Shown here: piece by piece, positions 7,124-15,763 of the stretch
How positions within the stretch are numbered: the first letter of the stretch is position 1
Layout: each line of letters begins with the position of its first letter
Source of the DNA: Bacteroidota bacterium
GTDB lineage: Bacteria > Bacteroidota > Bacteroidia > Chitinophagales > JADJOU01
NCBI GenBank assembly: GCA_016713645.1
Contig: JADJOU010000039.1
Coordinates: 1-15,763 of the forward strand
Length of the DNA: 15,763 nucleotides
Direction: 5' to 3'
Notes under the pieces: generated by a model
Seen by the model: only the letters and a program-made list of their open reading frames with translations
Told to the model about the DNA's origin: nothing
Database searches by the model: none
Position numbers and translations under genes: made by a program

Positions 7124-9479
7124 ATGAAAACAAAACTTCTATCCCTCTTTATTTCTTTGAGCTTAATAACAAATGCTCAGATTTATGTCAAGAAAACAGC
7201 TACAGGCTCAAACAATGGAACCAGTTGGGTCAATGCCTATACTGATTTAAGAACTGCCATTACAGCTGCTGCCGCTAATTCTACAATATGGGTCGCCGCT
7301 GATACTTTTTTCCTTCCTACAGGTTCAAGATCAAACTCATTCTTAATTAATTCTAAATCATTGAATATCTATGGCGGTTTTCCCAATACTGGAACACCAA
7401 ATGCATCCAATAGAAATCCTAGAACAAATTTCACTGTCTTGAGCGGCGATATCGGAAAAAATGATGCCCCCTTTACAGAAAATACAAGAAGAACAGATGG
7501 TGATAGATCTGATAATGCATATTCTGTTATAGGCATTACATTAAGTGGAGCAAACTCATATACCATTAATATAGATGGATTCGTGATTCAAGATGGAAAC
7601 GCTGGTAATACGAATAATGGGGACGATGGATGGGGAGCGGGGATTGATTACTCCCGAAACGCAAATGGTTCTGGTACACATAATATCAATGTCACCAATT
7701 GCATTTTCAAACAAAACACTGCATATAAAGGCGCTGCATTCAATTACTATATGTATTATATAAACGTTGGCTATGTTAATTTGAATCTTACAAGCAATGT
7801 TTATACGCAAAATATCAGTGATGAATTCCCTGTCTTTCGGATCGATATTCTCAGGACCCAATAGCCAAGCAGTTTTAAAAGTAAACTTTACTTCTAATGC
7901 CGTTTATCGCAACACTTCGTTAACACCAAATACCGCGCTTTTCTCAGCTGTATGCCACAACAATAATGTATCTGGTTCTTTATTCGAATACCAAATTGGA
8001 TTCAACACTTTTGTCAAAAATAGCATTACAAGTGGCGCTATCATTTGCGCTGAAGGAACGAAGCCGCTCAGCCCAAGCAATGCCAGTTCTTTGATTGTTA
8101 CGAATAATATCTTTGCACTAAATTCTCTAAGCACTGGAATATTCAAAAGAACTGGATCAAAAGATTTCTCTAGCTATACGATTGTCGACAATAATATTTT
8201 CCAAGGAACTGATTCATTTCAAATACTCTACGGCACCAATAGAAACAAAGTCATAAACATTTCTTTTGTCGATACTTCAGCGAACAACTTCGCCCTTACA
8301 GGATGCTCTCCAGCTGCTAATGCAGGGGATCTAAGCGTGGATAGCAAAGCAGGCGGCACTTTCTACAGTTTAACTCCAGCTTCTAAAGATGTCCTCGGAA
8401 ATACACGTATATTGTCTAGTAGCATTGACATAGGCGCTTATGAATATACAGGCAATGCATTCCCCTCTTCCTATACTTACTCAAAAAGTATCTGCTCGAA
8501 AGACAGTGTTTTATTTCATGGCGCTTATAGAAAATTAGCTGGGACTTACAAAGACACCTTGACAAATTACTTATCTTGTGACTCCATTGTCACTATGAAT
8601 CTCTCAATAACAGCTTCTGCAGGCAGTTTTAATCGGTCAATCTGCATGAATGATAGTTTTCTATTCAATAATATTTACAGAAAAACACAAGGAATTTATC
8701 TCGACACCATCGTCAATTTCTTGGGATGTGATTCTTTTGTCTCATGCACACTACCAGTCTTTACTTATACACCTCCAATTATTGGCGTTCAAGCGCCTAA
8801 TCTAGGAACACTCGTTGTTACAGGAGGTCCTTATAATGCATATGCGTGGTATAAAAATGACACCCAAGTGGCAGCTGGTGCGACCCAGACCACTTACAAT
8901 TTTAATCTTGCGCCAGGCGAATACAAACTCATCGTCCTCAAAGCATTTGGGATGCAAGTTTGCACCACCGCTTCAAATCTATACAGCTACGGATTGCAAT
9001 ACACCATCAATGCGTCAGCAGGACCAAATGGCACAATTTCCCCATCAGGTGCGATTACAGCACTTTCTAATGAATCTAAGACATTCAATATCTCAGCCAA
9101 TACTGGATTTATATTAGATAGTTTAATCGTAGATGGCATTTCAATTGTGCCCGTTTCTTCTTATTCATTTAATAATATCAGCGCAAATCATACTATTCGC
9201 GCTAGTTTTAAAGCCAATTCCACACCTTCAAGCTTAGTTGATCAGATAAACGAAATCCCTGTTATCTATCCCAATCCAATGAAAGACTTCTTTGAAATCA
9301 AAGCGAATAGAAATTTGAGTGAAATGCCTTCCCAGCTAATGGATGCAAATGGAAGAGTAATCCTCGAAAATATCGCTGCGAATATCCCAATCGATATATC
9401 TAATCTCACAAAGGGTATCTATATATTGAAGATGTCTTCAGGGAATAAAAATCGCCACTTCAAATTGATTAAAGAATAA
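7124..9479 (+). CDS. T9SS-secreted choice-of-anchor Q / beta-helix surface protein (one frameshift)
   Basis: Large exported protein, about 785 residues when the break near 7838-7845 is joined. Signal peptide MKTKLLSLFISLSLITNAQ. Residues 20 to about 440 form a right-handed parallel beta-helix of the choice-of-anchor Q kind: IYVKKTATGSNNGTSWVNAY at the start, many Asn/Ser-rich turns (NVTNCIFKQNTAYKGAAF, LIVTNNIFALN), and the closing pattern CSPAANAGD ... SIDIGAYEY. Then come two tandem Cys repeats (about 449-545, consensus SIC..DS..F...YRK..G.Y.DT...L.CDS), an Ig-like stretch with AYAWYKNDTQV, a divergent InlB B-repeat-like domain (NGTISPSGAITALSNESKTF ... ANHTIRASF), and a C-terminal T9SS type A sorting domain (VIYPNPMKDFFEI ... 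LTKGIYILKMSSGNKNRHFK). It would be exported through Sec, then T9SS, and held on or released from the cell surface. No catalytic residues were recognised; adhesion or polysaccharide binding are both possible. Likely controlled by the upstream LytTR system. Confidence 0.88.
8470..8760 (+). repeat. Tandem pair of about 48-codon Cys-containing repeats
   Basis: Two adjacent units within the secreted protein share the pattern SIC..DS..F...YRK..G.Y.DT...(L)(S/G)CDS. Each has two Cys about 30 residues apart, which could form a disulphide in an Ig-like fold. This GTY.DT...GCDS type of repeat is common in Bacteroidota surface proteins. The DNA is diverged, so this is an old duplication and not a recent expansion. 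Confidence 0.7.
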
Positions 9480-9497
9480 TTTACTCTTTTTAACTAT

Positions 9498-9527
9498 AAA
9501 AAGCCACATGTGACATGTGGCTTTTTT
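9498..9527 (+). terminator. Rho-independent terminator after the secreted protein
   Basis: Near-perfect inverted repeat AAAAAGCCACATG ... CATGTGGCTTTTT with a three-base loop (9511-9513), ending in six T, 19 bases after the stop codon. It separates the secreted protein from the thioesterase. The A run before the stem could let it work in the reverse direction too. Confidence 0.9.
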
Positions 9528-9652
9528 ATTTCTCAAATCCACGCTCTACAAGCCATTACATCAATCAAGCAACGCATTCGTTTTTTTCATCGTATTTTAA
9601 TTTAGAAGGTCAATATCGAAATCAGCAAAAACAAACAAATATTGGCTTCAAA

Positions 9653-9682
9653 TTTGCAAAGTTTTAATAAATACTATATTTT
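9653..9682 (+). promoter_or_regulatory. Candidate promoter of the thioesterase-DUF5723 pair
   Basis: A -33 type TTTG (9653-9656) is followed after 18 bases by TATATTTT (9675-9682), one mismatch from TAnnTTTG. Start of transcription would be near 9688, about 20 bases before the ATG at 9708. The spacing fits Bacteroidota promoters and supports the upstream start of the thioesterase. Confidence 0.45.
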
Positions 9683-9707
9683 ACCCATAACACATCCAAA
9701 ACAACCC

Positions 9708-10223
9708 ATGTAAATCACCAAAACACCCCAAGACTCTTTCGCCTCTATGATGGAGATTGTCTTGCCCAATGACACCAATTCTATTCACAACCTCCGTGGA
9801 GGTAAAATTCTTCACTGGATGGATATTTGCTCTGCTGTGAGCGCAGGCAGACACGCAGAGGCCGTAGTTGTAACCGTTACTGTAGACCAAGTCTCTTTTG
9901 CCAATCCAATTAAAATGGGCGATGTCGTCACCATCACATCTAAAGTCACTCGGGCATTCAATACTTCCATCGAGACTATAATTGAAGTATGGGCAGAAAA
10001 TCTTCCCACGAAAACCCGCTACAAATGCAATGAGGCCTATTACACCTTTGTTGCTTTGGATAGCAATCTAAAGCCCAAACATGTTCCACCGATAGTACCA
10101 CAAACAGCAGAAGAAATCGCAGAATACAACAAAGCCTCTCAAAGACGAGAACTGAGACTGCTCTTAGCTGGTAAAATAAAAGCAAGTGAAGCGAAAGAAT
10201 TAAAAAGTCTCATTGAGGGATAA
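9708..10223 (+). CDS. Acyl-CoA thioesterase, hotdog fold (YciA/ACOT7-like)
   Basis: Cytoplasmic hydrolase of acyl-CoA thioesters. Single hotdog domain: MEIVLPNDTNSIHNLRGGKI followed by LHWMDICSAVSAGRH carries the family PNDTN and HWMD segments (the Asp is the usual catalytic acid); VDQVSFANPIKMGDVVTI is the central strand pair; AFNTSIETIIEVWAENL and NEAYYTFVALD close the domain, with a charged C-terminal tail (RRELRLLLAGKIKASEAKEL). The clean reading frame begins at ATG 9747 (158 residues), but relatives carry about 10-15 more residues and the same frame continues upstream as KTPQDSFAS to an ATG at 9708 that is followed at once by TAA. Either that TAA is a base error and 9708 is the start (my choice, supported by promoter spacing), or translation begins at 9747. 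Next gene is 33 bases downstream, probably the same transcript. Confidence 0.88.
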
Positions 10224-10256
10224 TTAAAAAATATTAGAAACATAAATCGATGCATT

Positions 10257-11732
10257 ATGAAGCCATTCACCCAATTTATCCTTGCAATATGTTTGTTAGC
10301 CAATAGCTTGAATGTTAATGGCCAGCAGTTTCTTGGCAATAGAATCTCCAATTTTACGAGTGCTGATGCCCTTCAATTAAATCCGGCAGCATCAGCAATA
10401 AGCGCGGTCTCTTTTGATATTAAGATACTAAGCACTGGCGCATACGTATATAATGAATATGGCTACATTATTAATGAGAGCATATTAAGTGCATTGGGAA
10501 AAACAATGCCGTATTTGTCGATTCTATAACAAAATATGGCAACACCGTTGATGCAGCGCAGAACCAAACAGGATTCAGTAAAGCCTATTCTACGATTTTG
10601 CCAATATTCAAGCCTTTTAACAATGTAGTCCAAATTGAAATTGGAGGACCAAGTTTTCTGGCCGAATAGGAAATATTGGATTTGGCATGTTCACCTATTT
10701 CAAGGCAAATTTCAATTCACTCAATGCCGATAAAATATTGAATTACGATACCCTTTCCGAATTAAATCACAAACAAGTCTATCCTATTGGCGCTATGAAT
10801 GTCGTCAGCGGCGCATATTCAGAAATCGGATTAAATTTTTCTCATGCCTTTAAAACAGAGCGCGAACACAAAATTTCCCTTGGAATAAATGCCAAATTGC
10901 TTTTGGGACACGAAGCTGTATATATAGACAACAAGACCCCAACTACTTTCTATAAGAATCGCGATTCACTTTGGGTACAAGGTGGAGATATAGAATTGGG
11001 ATTTGCAACAGGTTATGATTTAAACAAAAATTATAAAGCGGGTATTCAAGGACTGGGATTTGCCTTCGATCTTGGCATGTCTTATTTGTTTCCATCCAAT
11101 GATAACCAAAAGCCTTATAGTGTTAAACTCGGAGTTTCCTTGTTGGATATTGGATTTATCAATTTTAATAAAAAACAACTGAGGCTCACGCACTTCAATT
11201 TACAGATGTCAGAGATTTTTCTAAACAATGCATATAAAGGGAATACCGCTCAAGTATCTATGGCTAGAACCATATCTTATCAGGGATTTGATGATTCTAT
11301 GTATACCCCTTCAATCTAATTCTTTCCGCATTGGAAGTCCCACAAGTTTGCATATTCAAGCCGATTTTAATGTTGTGCGGAAATGTTTTTATCAATGTCA
11401 ATTTTACAAGAAGAATCAGTCTTATGGCAAGACAATTTCAAAGATCTAATTCTATTATCCTCACCCCTAGGGTAGAATATAAATGGTTTGAAGTTGGAAC
11501 TCCGTTGAGCCTAATCGAAGACCAGCTATTTGGACTCGGCATGTATATGAGGTTTGGCCCTTTAACAGTTGGCTCAGAGCAATTAAACGCATGGTTAATC
11601 AAACAATCCACCTTGCAAAGTGGCGATGTTTACTTGTCTTTGCGCGTTTTCCCTTTCAAGACTAAGAAAACTGCCCATTCAAGAACAAACGGACGCTCTA
11701 AAACGAATGACTATGGCTGCTACAAGTTCTAA
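10257..11732 (+). CDS. DUF5723 family outer-membrane-type protein (several frameshifts)
   Basis: Exported Bacteroidota-specific protein of unknown function, about 490 residues when joined. Signal peptide MKPFTQFILAICLLANSLNVNGQ, then QFLGNRISNFTSADALQLNPA, the family's N-terminal signature. Alternating strands rich in Gly and aromatics follow (EIGLNFSHAFKTEREHKISLG; IQGLGFAFDLGMSYLF), as in outer-membrane beta-barrels. The C-terminal part SNSIILTPRVEYKWFEVGTP, FGLGMYMRFGPLTVGSEQLN is characteristic of DUF5723. Frame breaks: 10499-10503 (AAAAA where six A restore GKNNAVFVDSITKYG), about 10668, about 11318 and about 11390. The extreme C-terminus is uncertain: the frame given ends at TAA 11730-11732, while a one-base shift near 11670 would carry the frame on to about 11764, into the glycosyltransferase. 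Probably cotranscribed with the thioesterase; no functional link to it is known. Confidence 0.82.
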
Positions 11733-11736
11733 GACC

Positions 11737-12861
11737 TTACAAGCACTTGCTTATAGAATCCCATAACTTAGTTGCAGTAATATCCCAAGAATAGTTTTTG
11801 GCATGCTCCAACCCTTTTTGAATATATTCTTTGCGCATGGTTGGATTTTCGATCAAAGAATGCATCGCCAGCGCAATCGATTCAATATCCTCCGGTGAAA
11901 CTTTTATTGCTGCTTCACCGCTTGTTTCATTGGTCGCTGTCGTATTAGATGATATGACAGAAGTGCCGCATTGCATCGCCTCAATGATGGGAATTCCAAA
12001 TCCCTCAAAAATTGACACATAGAGTAAAGCCTCTGCGCTCGCCATCAATCTATACAGAATATCTTGACTAACATGTCCAGTGAATACAACATCGATTTTG
12101 TAATTCATCGATTCATAAGTCTCAAAAATATCTTTAAAATGCCAAGCTTTTCGACCAGCGACAATCAACTTACATTCACTTCCCCATTTGGCTTTATACA
12201 AATCAAACGCAAGAAATACACTCTTTAAATTCTTTCGAGGATGAATCGCCCCATTAAATATAAAATACTTCTTCCCCTCTGAGAATTCAAGTCTAGTCTT
12301 TTCGCGCTCAGCCTCATTTAACGGTCGATACAATTCATTGGCCCCATTATAAACAACATCAATCTTAGTTAAATCCGCCCATACAATGCTGAGATATCGC
12401 GTTTCGTATAATTGGACACCGTTGCTATTCTCCTTGCCTTTGATGCATACTTGGGCGTAAAATACTGGTAAAATTTTCTTGCCCAAAATGGGACAAACAG
12501 CGGATAATGTTCAAATGCCAAATCATGTATGACGATATGCTGTGGGCATTTAGCGCGCAAACTCAAATATCCATCAGGAGAAAAAAACAAATCCGGCTGG
12601 ATTTCCTTTAGGCATTTGGTCATGCTGAATTCAAACCAAATATACCAGAGAAATGGATGGCGCGCCGGCGGACCAATAACAATAGGAAACACATTTTTAC
12701 TAAAGATAAACGACTCGTCATAAGGTCTATCAAATATAAAGTAGAAATCAAACTCAGGATGCGCGATAACCATGCGCTTTAGCGTTTCATAGCTAAACCA
12801 TCAATTCCCTCTAATTTGTTTTTAATAAAAACCACCGTATTGACAGCTATTTTCTTTCTAT
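11737..12861 (-). CDS. GT4-family glycosyltransferase (one main frameshift plus a damaged start)
   Basis: Cytoplasmic or membrane-associated GT-B glycosyltransferase that transfers a sugar from a nucleotide donor, probably in surface-polysaccharide synthesis. The N-terminal domain has FDRPYDESFIFSKNVFPIVI, SPDGYLSLRAKCPQHIVIHD, FEHYPLFVPFWARKFYQYF and RRIATVSNYTKRDI. The C-terminal domain has IDVVYNGANE, YFIFNGAIHPRKNLKSVFLA, LIVAGRKAWHFKDIF, VVFTGHVSQDILYRLM and the donor-binding EX7E motif in FEGFGIPIIEAMQCGTSVIS. The frame breaks at 12378-12380: GGG on the minus strand where GGGG would restore LYGADLTKID. Near 12800 another indel hides LEGI-GWFSYETLKRM. The start region reads KKIAVNT without an ATG, so the true start near 12861 is inferred. 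About 370 residues, normal for the family. It faces the DUF5723 gene tail to tail and diverges from the flippase. Confidence 0.9.
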
Positions 12862-12873
12862 TCAAAATTAGTG

Positions 12874-12895
12874 TATGTTTGTATCTGCAAATTTA
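12874..12895. promoter_or_regulatory. Back-to-back divergent -7 boxes (glycosyltransferase and flippase)
   Basis: Plus strand TATGTTTG (12874-12881), pointing to the flippase ATG at 12931, and minus strand TAAATTTG (12895-12888), pointing to the glycosyltransferase start near 12861. Both match TAnnTTTG exactly and are 6 bases apart, so each predicted start of transcription falls at or inside the other's -7 box. A minus-strand TTG at 12914-12912 could serve as a -33 element at short spacing. The boxes are seen; their use is inferred. Confidence 0.4.
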
Positions 12896-12930
12896 TGACT
12901 GCCTAGTATAGCAATGATATAAATTATTCC

Positions 12931-14233
12931 ATGCTTCAACGAAAATTTATTCTACCCTTAACTTTTTTAATAGGAATTAACCTTCTTATCAAACCTTTTT
13001 GGGTTCTAGTCATAGAGCGGAAAATACAGTTATTGGTTGGAGAATCGCAATATGGATTGTATTTCTCCCTTTTTAGTTTGTCCTTTATCCTAAATGTCTT
13101 CCTAGACTTTGGAATTCAAATTTATAATACTAGGACAATATCCTCTCAAACAGCACAACCAAATGACTATTTTGGACAATGGGCTTGGATTAAATTGTTT
13201 TTTTTTTAGCAATTGCCTATTTTATCATTTCGATCTTTATAGCTTATTTCATTGGGTTTGAAGAGAAGCCATTCACTTACTTCTTCTTTGGGTATGTGCC
13301 AAGCAATTTTTACTGGCTTTTATCGCATTTTTTAGATCTACGATTATTGCCCATCAACAAAATTACCTCGATGCCTTCTTCTCTATATTTGATAAATTAT
13401 TGATGATACTGCTGGTTTTGACTTTCCTACATTTTAGACATACCATTACTATATTTCAATTTGCACAAATTCAATTCACTGCTCTAGGTATTTCTTGCAC
13501 ACTCGGTGCTTTTTTTGTGAACAAGCATTTGAATATCTCTTCTGTCAAGCCAAAACATCAAATCTGTATTTCATTTTGCTCAAAGGTGCCTTCCCATATG
13601 CCCTTCTAGTGCTTTTTATGAGCATTTATCAAAGAATAGATGGACTCATGCTCGAGCCGAATGCTCCAAAATGGAGAAGAGCAAGCAGGTATTTACACTT
13701 CCATCTTTTAGAATACTCGACGCTGCATCAAATATGCTTATCCTATTCAGGGACCACGCTGCTTCCTCTTTTTCAGGCATTTACTGCAAAGATGTCCTCA
13801 TAAAAATATGTGTATTGAGCACAATTATCATACTCGCAATTAGCGGCTCTCTTGCATTATTATCGTGGCTTTTTGGAATTGAGATTATGTCTGCAATGTA
13901 CGGACAATCATCTAGAGAATGGGCAGAACCACTGCGATTTCTAATGATTGGTTTAATAGGGATAATGCTTGGTATTTGTTTATGGAACACTCATTTCCGC
14001 TACCGGGCAAAAATTAAACCGCTTATTTTTGGTTGCACTCGGATGTATATTAAAGTATTTCCTTAACACCTACTTAATTCCAAGATATGGCGCTACAGGT
14101 GCCGCCATTTCATTGCACTTACGCAGTGCGCGATGGGATTAGGCCACATGGCTCTCCGGAGTACTTTTTCCTAGAAAAATTTAAGTGGACTTTTTGTCCA
14201 GCGGTGATATTTGTTCCAATATTGAATGAATAA
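12931..14233 (+). CDS. Oligosaccharide flippase, Wzx/MOP-type (multiple frameshifts)
   Basis: Polytopic inner-membrane protein of the polysaccharide-transporter branch of the MOP superfamily; flips undecaprenyl-linked glycan units across the inner membrane. Joined frames give MLQRKFILPLTFLIGINLLI, IKPFWVLVIERKIQLLVGES, LYFSLFSLSFILNVFLDFGI, then IISIFIAYFIGFEEK, FFRSTIIAHQQNYLDAFFS, DKLLMILLVLTFLHF, PYALLVLFMSIYQRIDGLML, SFRILDAASNMLILF, GIEIMSAMYGQSSREWAEPL and GCILKYFLNTYLIPRYGATG, which together follow the family order. The first clear break is the T run at 13198-13207 (ten T; eleven restores KLFFFLAIAYF). Others fall near 13310, 13530, 13640-13740, 13980 and 14130. The stop at 14231-14233 is the best guess; a shifted frame continues as SSLLGSIFEDLIHF to about 14275, so the real end may be there. 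Usual length is 430-490 residues. Confidence 0.85.
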
Positions 14234-14520
14234 GCTCTCTGCTAGGCTCTATTTTTGAAGATCTAATTCATTTTTGACTTCCTGGATTTGGAACCATGCT
14301 CGACTGAAATTATCATCGGACACAATGAGTGTTTAGACTTCAAGGCTTTTCCTCCTCTGATAGTTCATGGTATGCCAAAAACAATAATTTTCTTGTGTAG
14401 AGTTAGCATTCATTTTTGCGTGTTTTTATTTATACCCCTATAACTGCAATATTTACTTGACTTATTGTGCAATTGGTGACAATTGCGCCTTCCCTTTTCC
14501 TCTTCTTCTATAGCAATCGT
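14234..14520. other. Convergent intergenic region between flippase and membrane protein
   Basis: No gene is supported here on either strand. The left 60 bases may still hold the last helix of the flippase in a shifted frame. The only clear structure is the hairpin at 14467-14488. Frequent stops in all frames and probable base errors limit what can be said. Confidence 0.4.
14467..14500 (+). terminator. Probable terminator hairpin between convergent genes
   Basis: GTGCAATTG (14467-14475) pairs with CAATTGCGC (14480-14488), nine pairs including one G-T, around the tetraloop GTGA. It is followed on the plus strand by a pyrimidine-rich tract with a run of four T rather than a clean T run. It lies between the convergent ends of the flippase and the membrane protein, where a terminator is expected. 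Confidence 0.5.
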
Positions 14521-15763
14521 CTAACGCTCATTCATTCTTCTCTCCTTCGTTTGTAATATCTCATATTTCATAATATAAATGCCGATCAAGAAATATATGG
14601 CATACATGGTATTTTATAACGAACCAATGCTCCGAAATTATAACTATTAAAGCCAGCTACAAATGCAAATACAAAGAGAATAGTAAGAAGAAAAAAGACA
14701 TTTTGCTTATCGAAAAAATAGAAAAGCGCCAAGATTTAGCCTTCTTTTTATAACTATAATGGCGAGAAACACAGAGAAGAATAGACTTTCAATTCCTGCG
14801 ATAAGCATGACGGGGTTACGAACTCCAAAAGATAGGGTCGAAATAGCGTTACATTAATTACCTTGTTTTTTTATGATTCCTATATTCGTATAATCCATAT
14901 CCTGGTGTAGGAGAAGACCCCCTGCACCCTCAGAACTATACCATTGTTGAAATCACTTTGGACTTGTCTTTTAAATTTTGCGTCTCAATTGTTCGTCTGA
15001 ACTAGTCAATGAACTAATGACCAATGTGCCTCCTGCGATTCCAACAGAATTGCAAAAACAGGACCAATCAAAAAAATCGAACTTTCTAAACCAGATCACA
15101 TTTTAAATTGTAAAACATACCAAACAATCAATTTTGGCAAAATTGCTGATGAACTAAAACTCTCGAATATTTTGTAAAAAGTAGGCACTCATTAACATCA
15201 AAAATAAGTGATAAACTACGGTCTAACATGAAATGCGAAATAAAAAACTGGCAGTCAATAGCAAAATACTGCCATGCGTAATGTGTCTTTAAATAAACTT
15301 TAAAATCCCCAGAAAAGGACAGAAGAATATAGAGGCTGATATAACCCATCGTCCTCATTTTAGAGGTATAAATCATAGCAATTTGTAAAAACTTCCAAAA
15401 GTAGCAAAAGAAACACCGCTAAAAAAGATTACGAAATTACAGGTGTAATTATTGAATGATATCAAGCCCAACCAGGGCATCTTAACGAAAAAAGTTTTTT
15501 ATCATACTGAATTACTCAGAAAATACAAATATATACCCGCTATATTCCCTTGAGGAAGAATTCGTAATTGCCTTGACCACCAATGGTCAGTGACATTGAT
15601 AATCTCTCATTTAAGTACTTAGACCCTGTATAATAAGCTAAGTATCGCCAGTTCCATAATAAAACTTATAAATCAACCCCGCTACAATCGCTCCAAAACA
15701 CTTAGGAGTGCTTAAGCCTGGAAGGAAAAATTTCGAAATATTTGCCCTTTAAGCGCTTTGGAT
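14521..15763 (-). CDS. Polytopic membrane protein of polysaccharide-locus type, partial, badly frameshifted
   Basis: Only one piece (about 15376-15128) is openly readable, but joining minus-strand frames gives a coherent membrane protein cut by the right window edge. Segments in order: CFGAIVAGLIYKFYYGTGDT (about 15705-15646), AYYTGSKYLNERLS, SFNNYTCNFVIFFSGVSFAT (about 15455-15400), MIYTSKMRTMGYISLYILLS, then, after a poorly readable middle, RNPVMLIAGIESLFFSVFLA (14820-14761), DKQNVFFLLTILFVFAFVAG (about 14712-14655) and NSYNFGALVRYKIPCMPYI, ending near TAG 14523-14521. The motifs GLIYxFYYxxGDT, RNPxMLIAGIES and NFGxLVRYKIPCxP recall an unnamed Bacteroidota family found beside glycosyltransferases. 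A Wzy-like polymerase or another glycan membrane enzyme is possible; no catalytic residue was identified. The N-terminal 30 or so residues lie beyond the window. Confidence 0.65.

Noticed and set aside
6946..7245. Plus-strand open frame of 99 codons between the regulator and the secreted protein
   Set aside because: It overlaps the signal-peptide region of the secreted protein in another frame, shows no domain or signal sequence, and covers the promoter and operator region.
8815..9117. Plus-strand open frame of 100 codons inside the secreted protein gene
   Set aside because: It is an out-of-frame shadow of the Ig-like and InlB-like part of the secreted protein.
1..15763. True pseudogenisation of most genes
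   Set aside because: Conserved motifs continue across every break, several breaks are one base off in homopolymers, and essential genes such as asd are affected; sequencing error fits better. Not excluded for any single site.
1..15763. CRISPR array, insertion sequence, phage or toxin-antitoxin system
   Set aside because: No regularly spaced repeats, terminal inverted repeats, transposase, integrase or toxin-like proteins were seen in any frame.

Overview
The window reads as a low-GC member of the Bacteroidota. Several independent marks point there: a type IX secretion (T9SS) C-terminal sorting domain on a large secreted protein, a DUF5723 outer-membrane-type protein, a beta-propeller/Y_Y_Y sensor histidine kinase paired with a LytTR regulator, starts without Shine-Dalgarno sequences, and -7 boxes of the Bacteroidota type TAnnTTTG. 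The order cannot be fixed from the sequence; asd and tRNA-Arg are ordinary chromosomal genes, and I see no plasmid, phage, transposon or CRISPR signal.

Layout, left to right. (1) Positions 1-2844, minus strand: asd (aspartate-semialdehyde dehydrogenase) followed by an MsbA-like ABC exporter, coupled by an overlapping stop/start. (2) 2906-3016, minus strand: tRNA-Arg(TCG) with its terminator. (3) 3196-6910, plus strand: a LytS-type propeller sensor kinase and its LytTR response regulator. (4) 7124-9479, plus strand: a T9SS-exported choice-of-anchor Q / beta-helix surface protein, preceded by phased 21-bp direct repeats that look like a LytTR operator and followed by a strong terminator. (5) 9708-11732, plus strand: a hotdog acyl-CoA thioesterase and a DUF5723 protein. 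(6) 11737-15763: a surface-polysaccharide group on alternating strands, namely a GT4 glycosyltransferase (-), a Wzx-type flippase (+), and a polytopic membrane protein (-) that runs off the right edge.

The central functional story is the sensor kinase, regulator and secreted protein. The kinase would sense something in the periplasm with its propeller and phosphorylate the LytTR protein, which would bind the phased repeats about 50-75 bp upstream of the predicted start of transcription of the secreted protein. This is inference from motif, spacing and gene order.

A major caution: most genes here are split by single-base frameshifts, many at homopolymers, while both reading-frame segments stay well conserved. 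The density of breaks is highest in roughly the first 2.2 kb and beyond about 13 kb. This looks like uncorrected sequencing error (low coverage near contig ends) rather than gene decay. I therefore annotate these as single CDSs with frameshifts and give the reconstructed extents.
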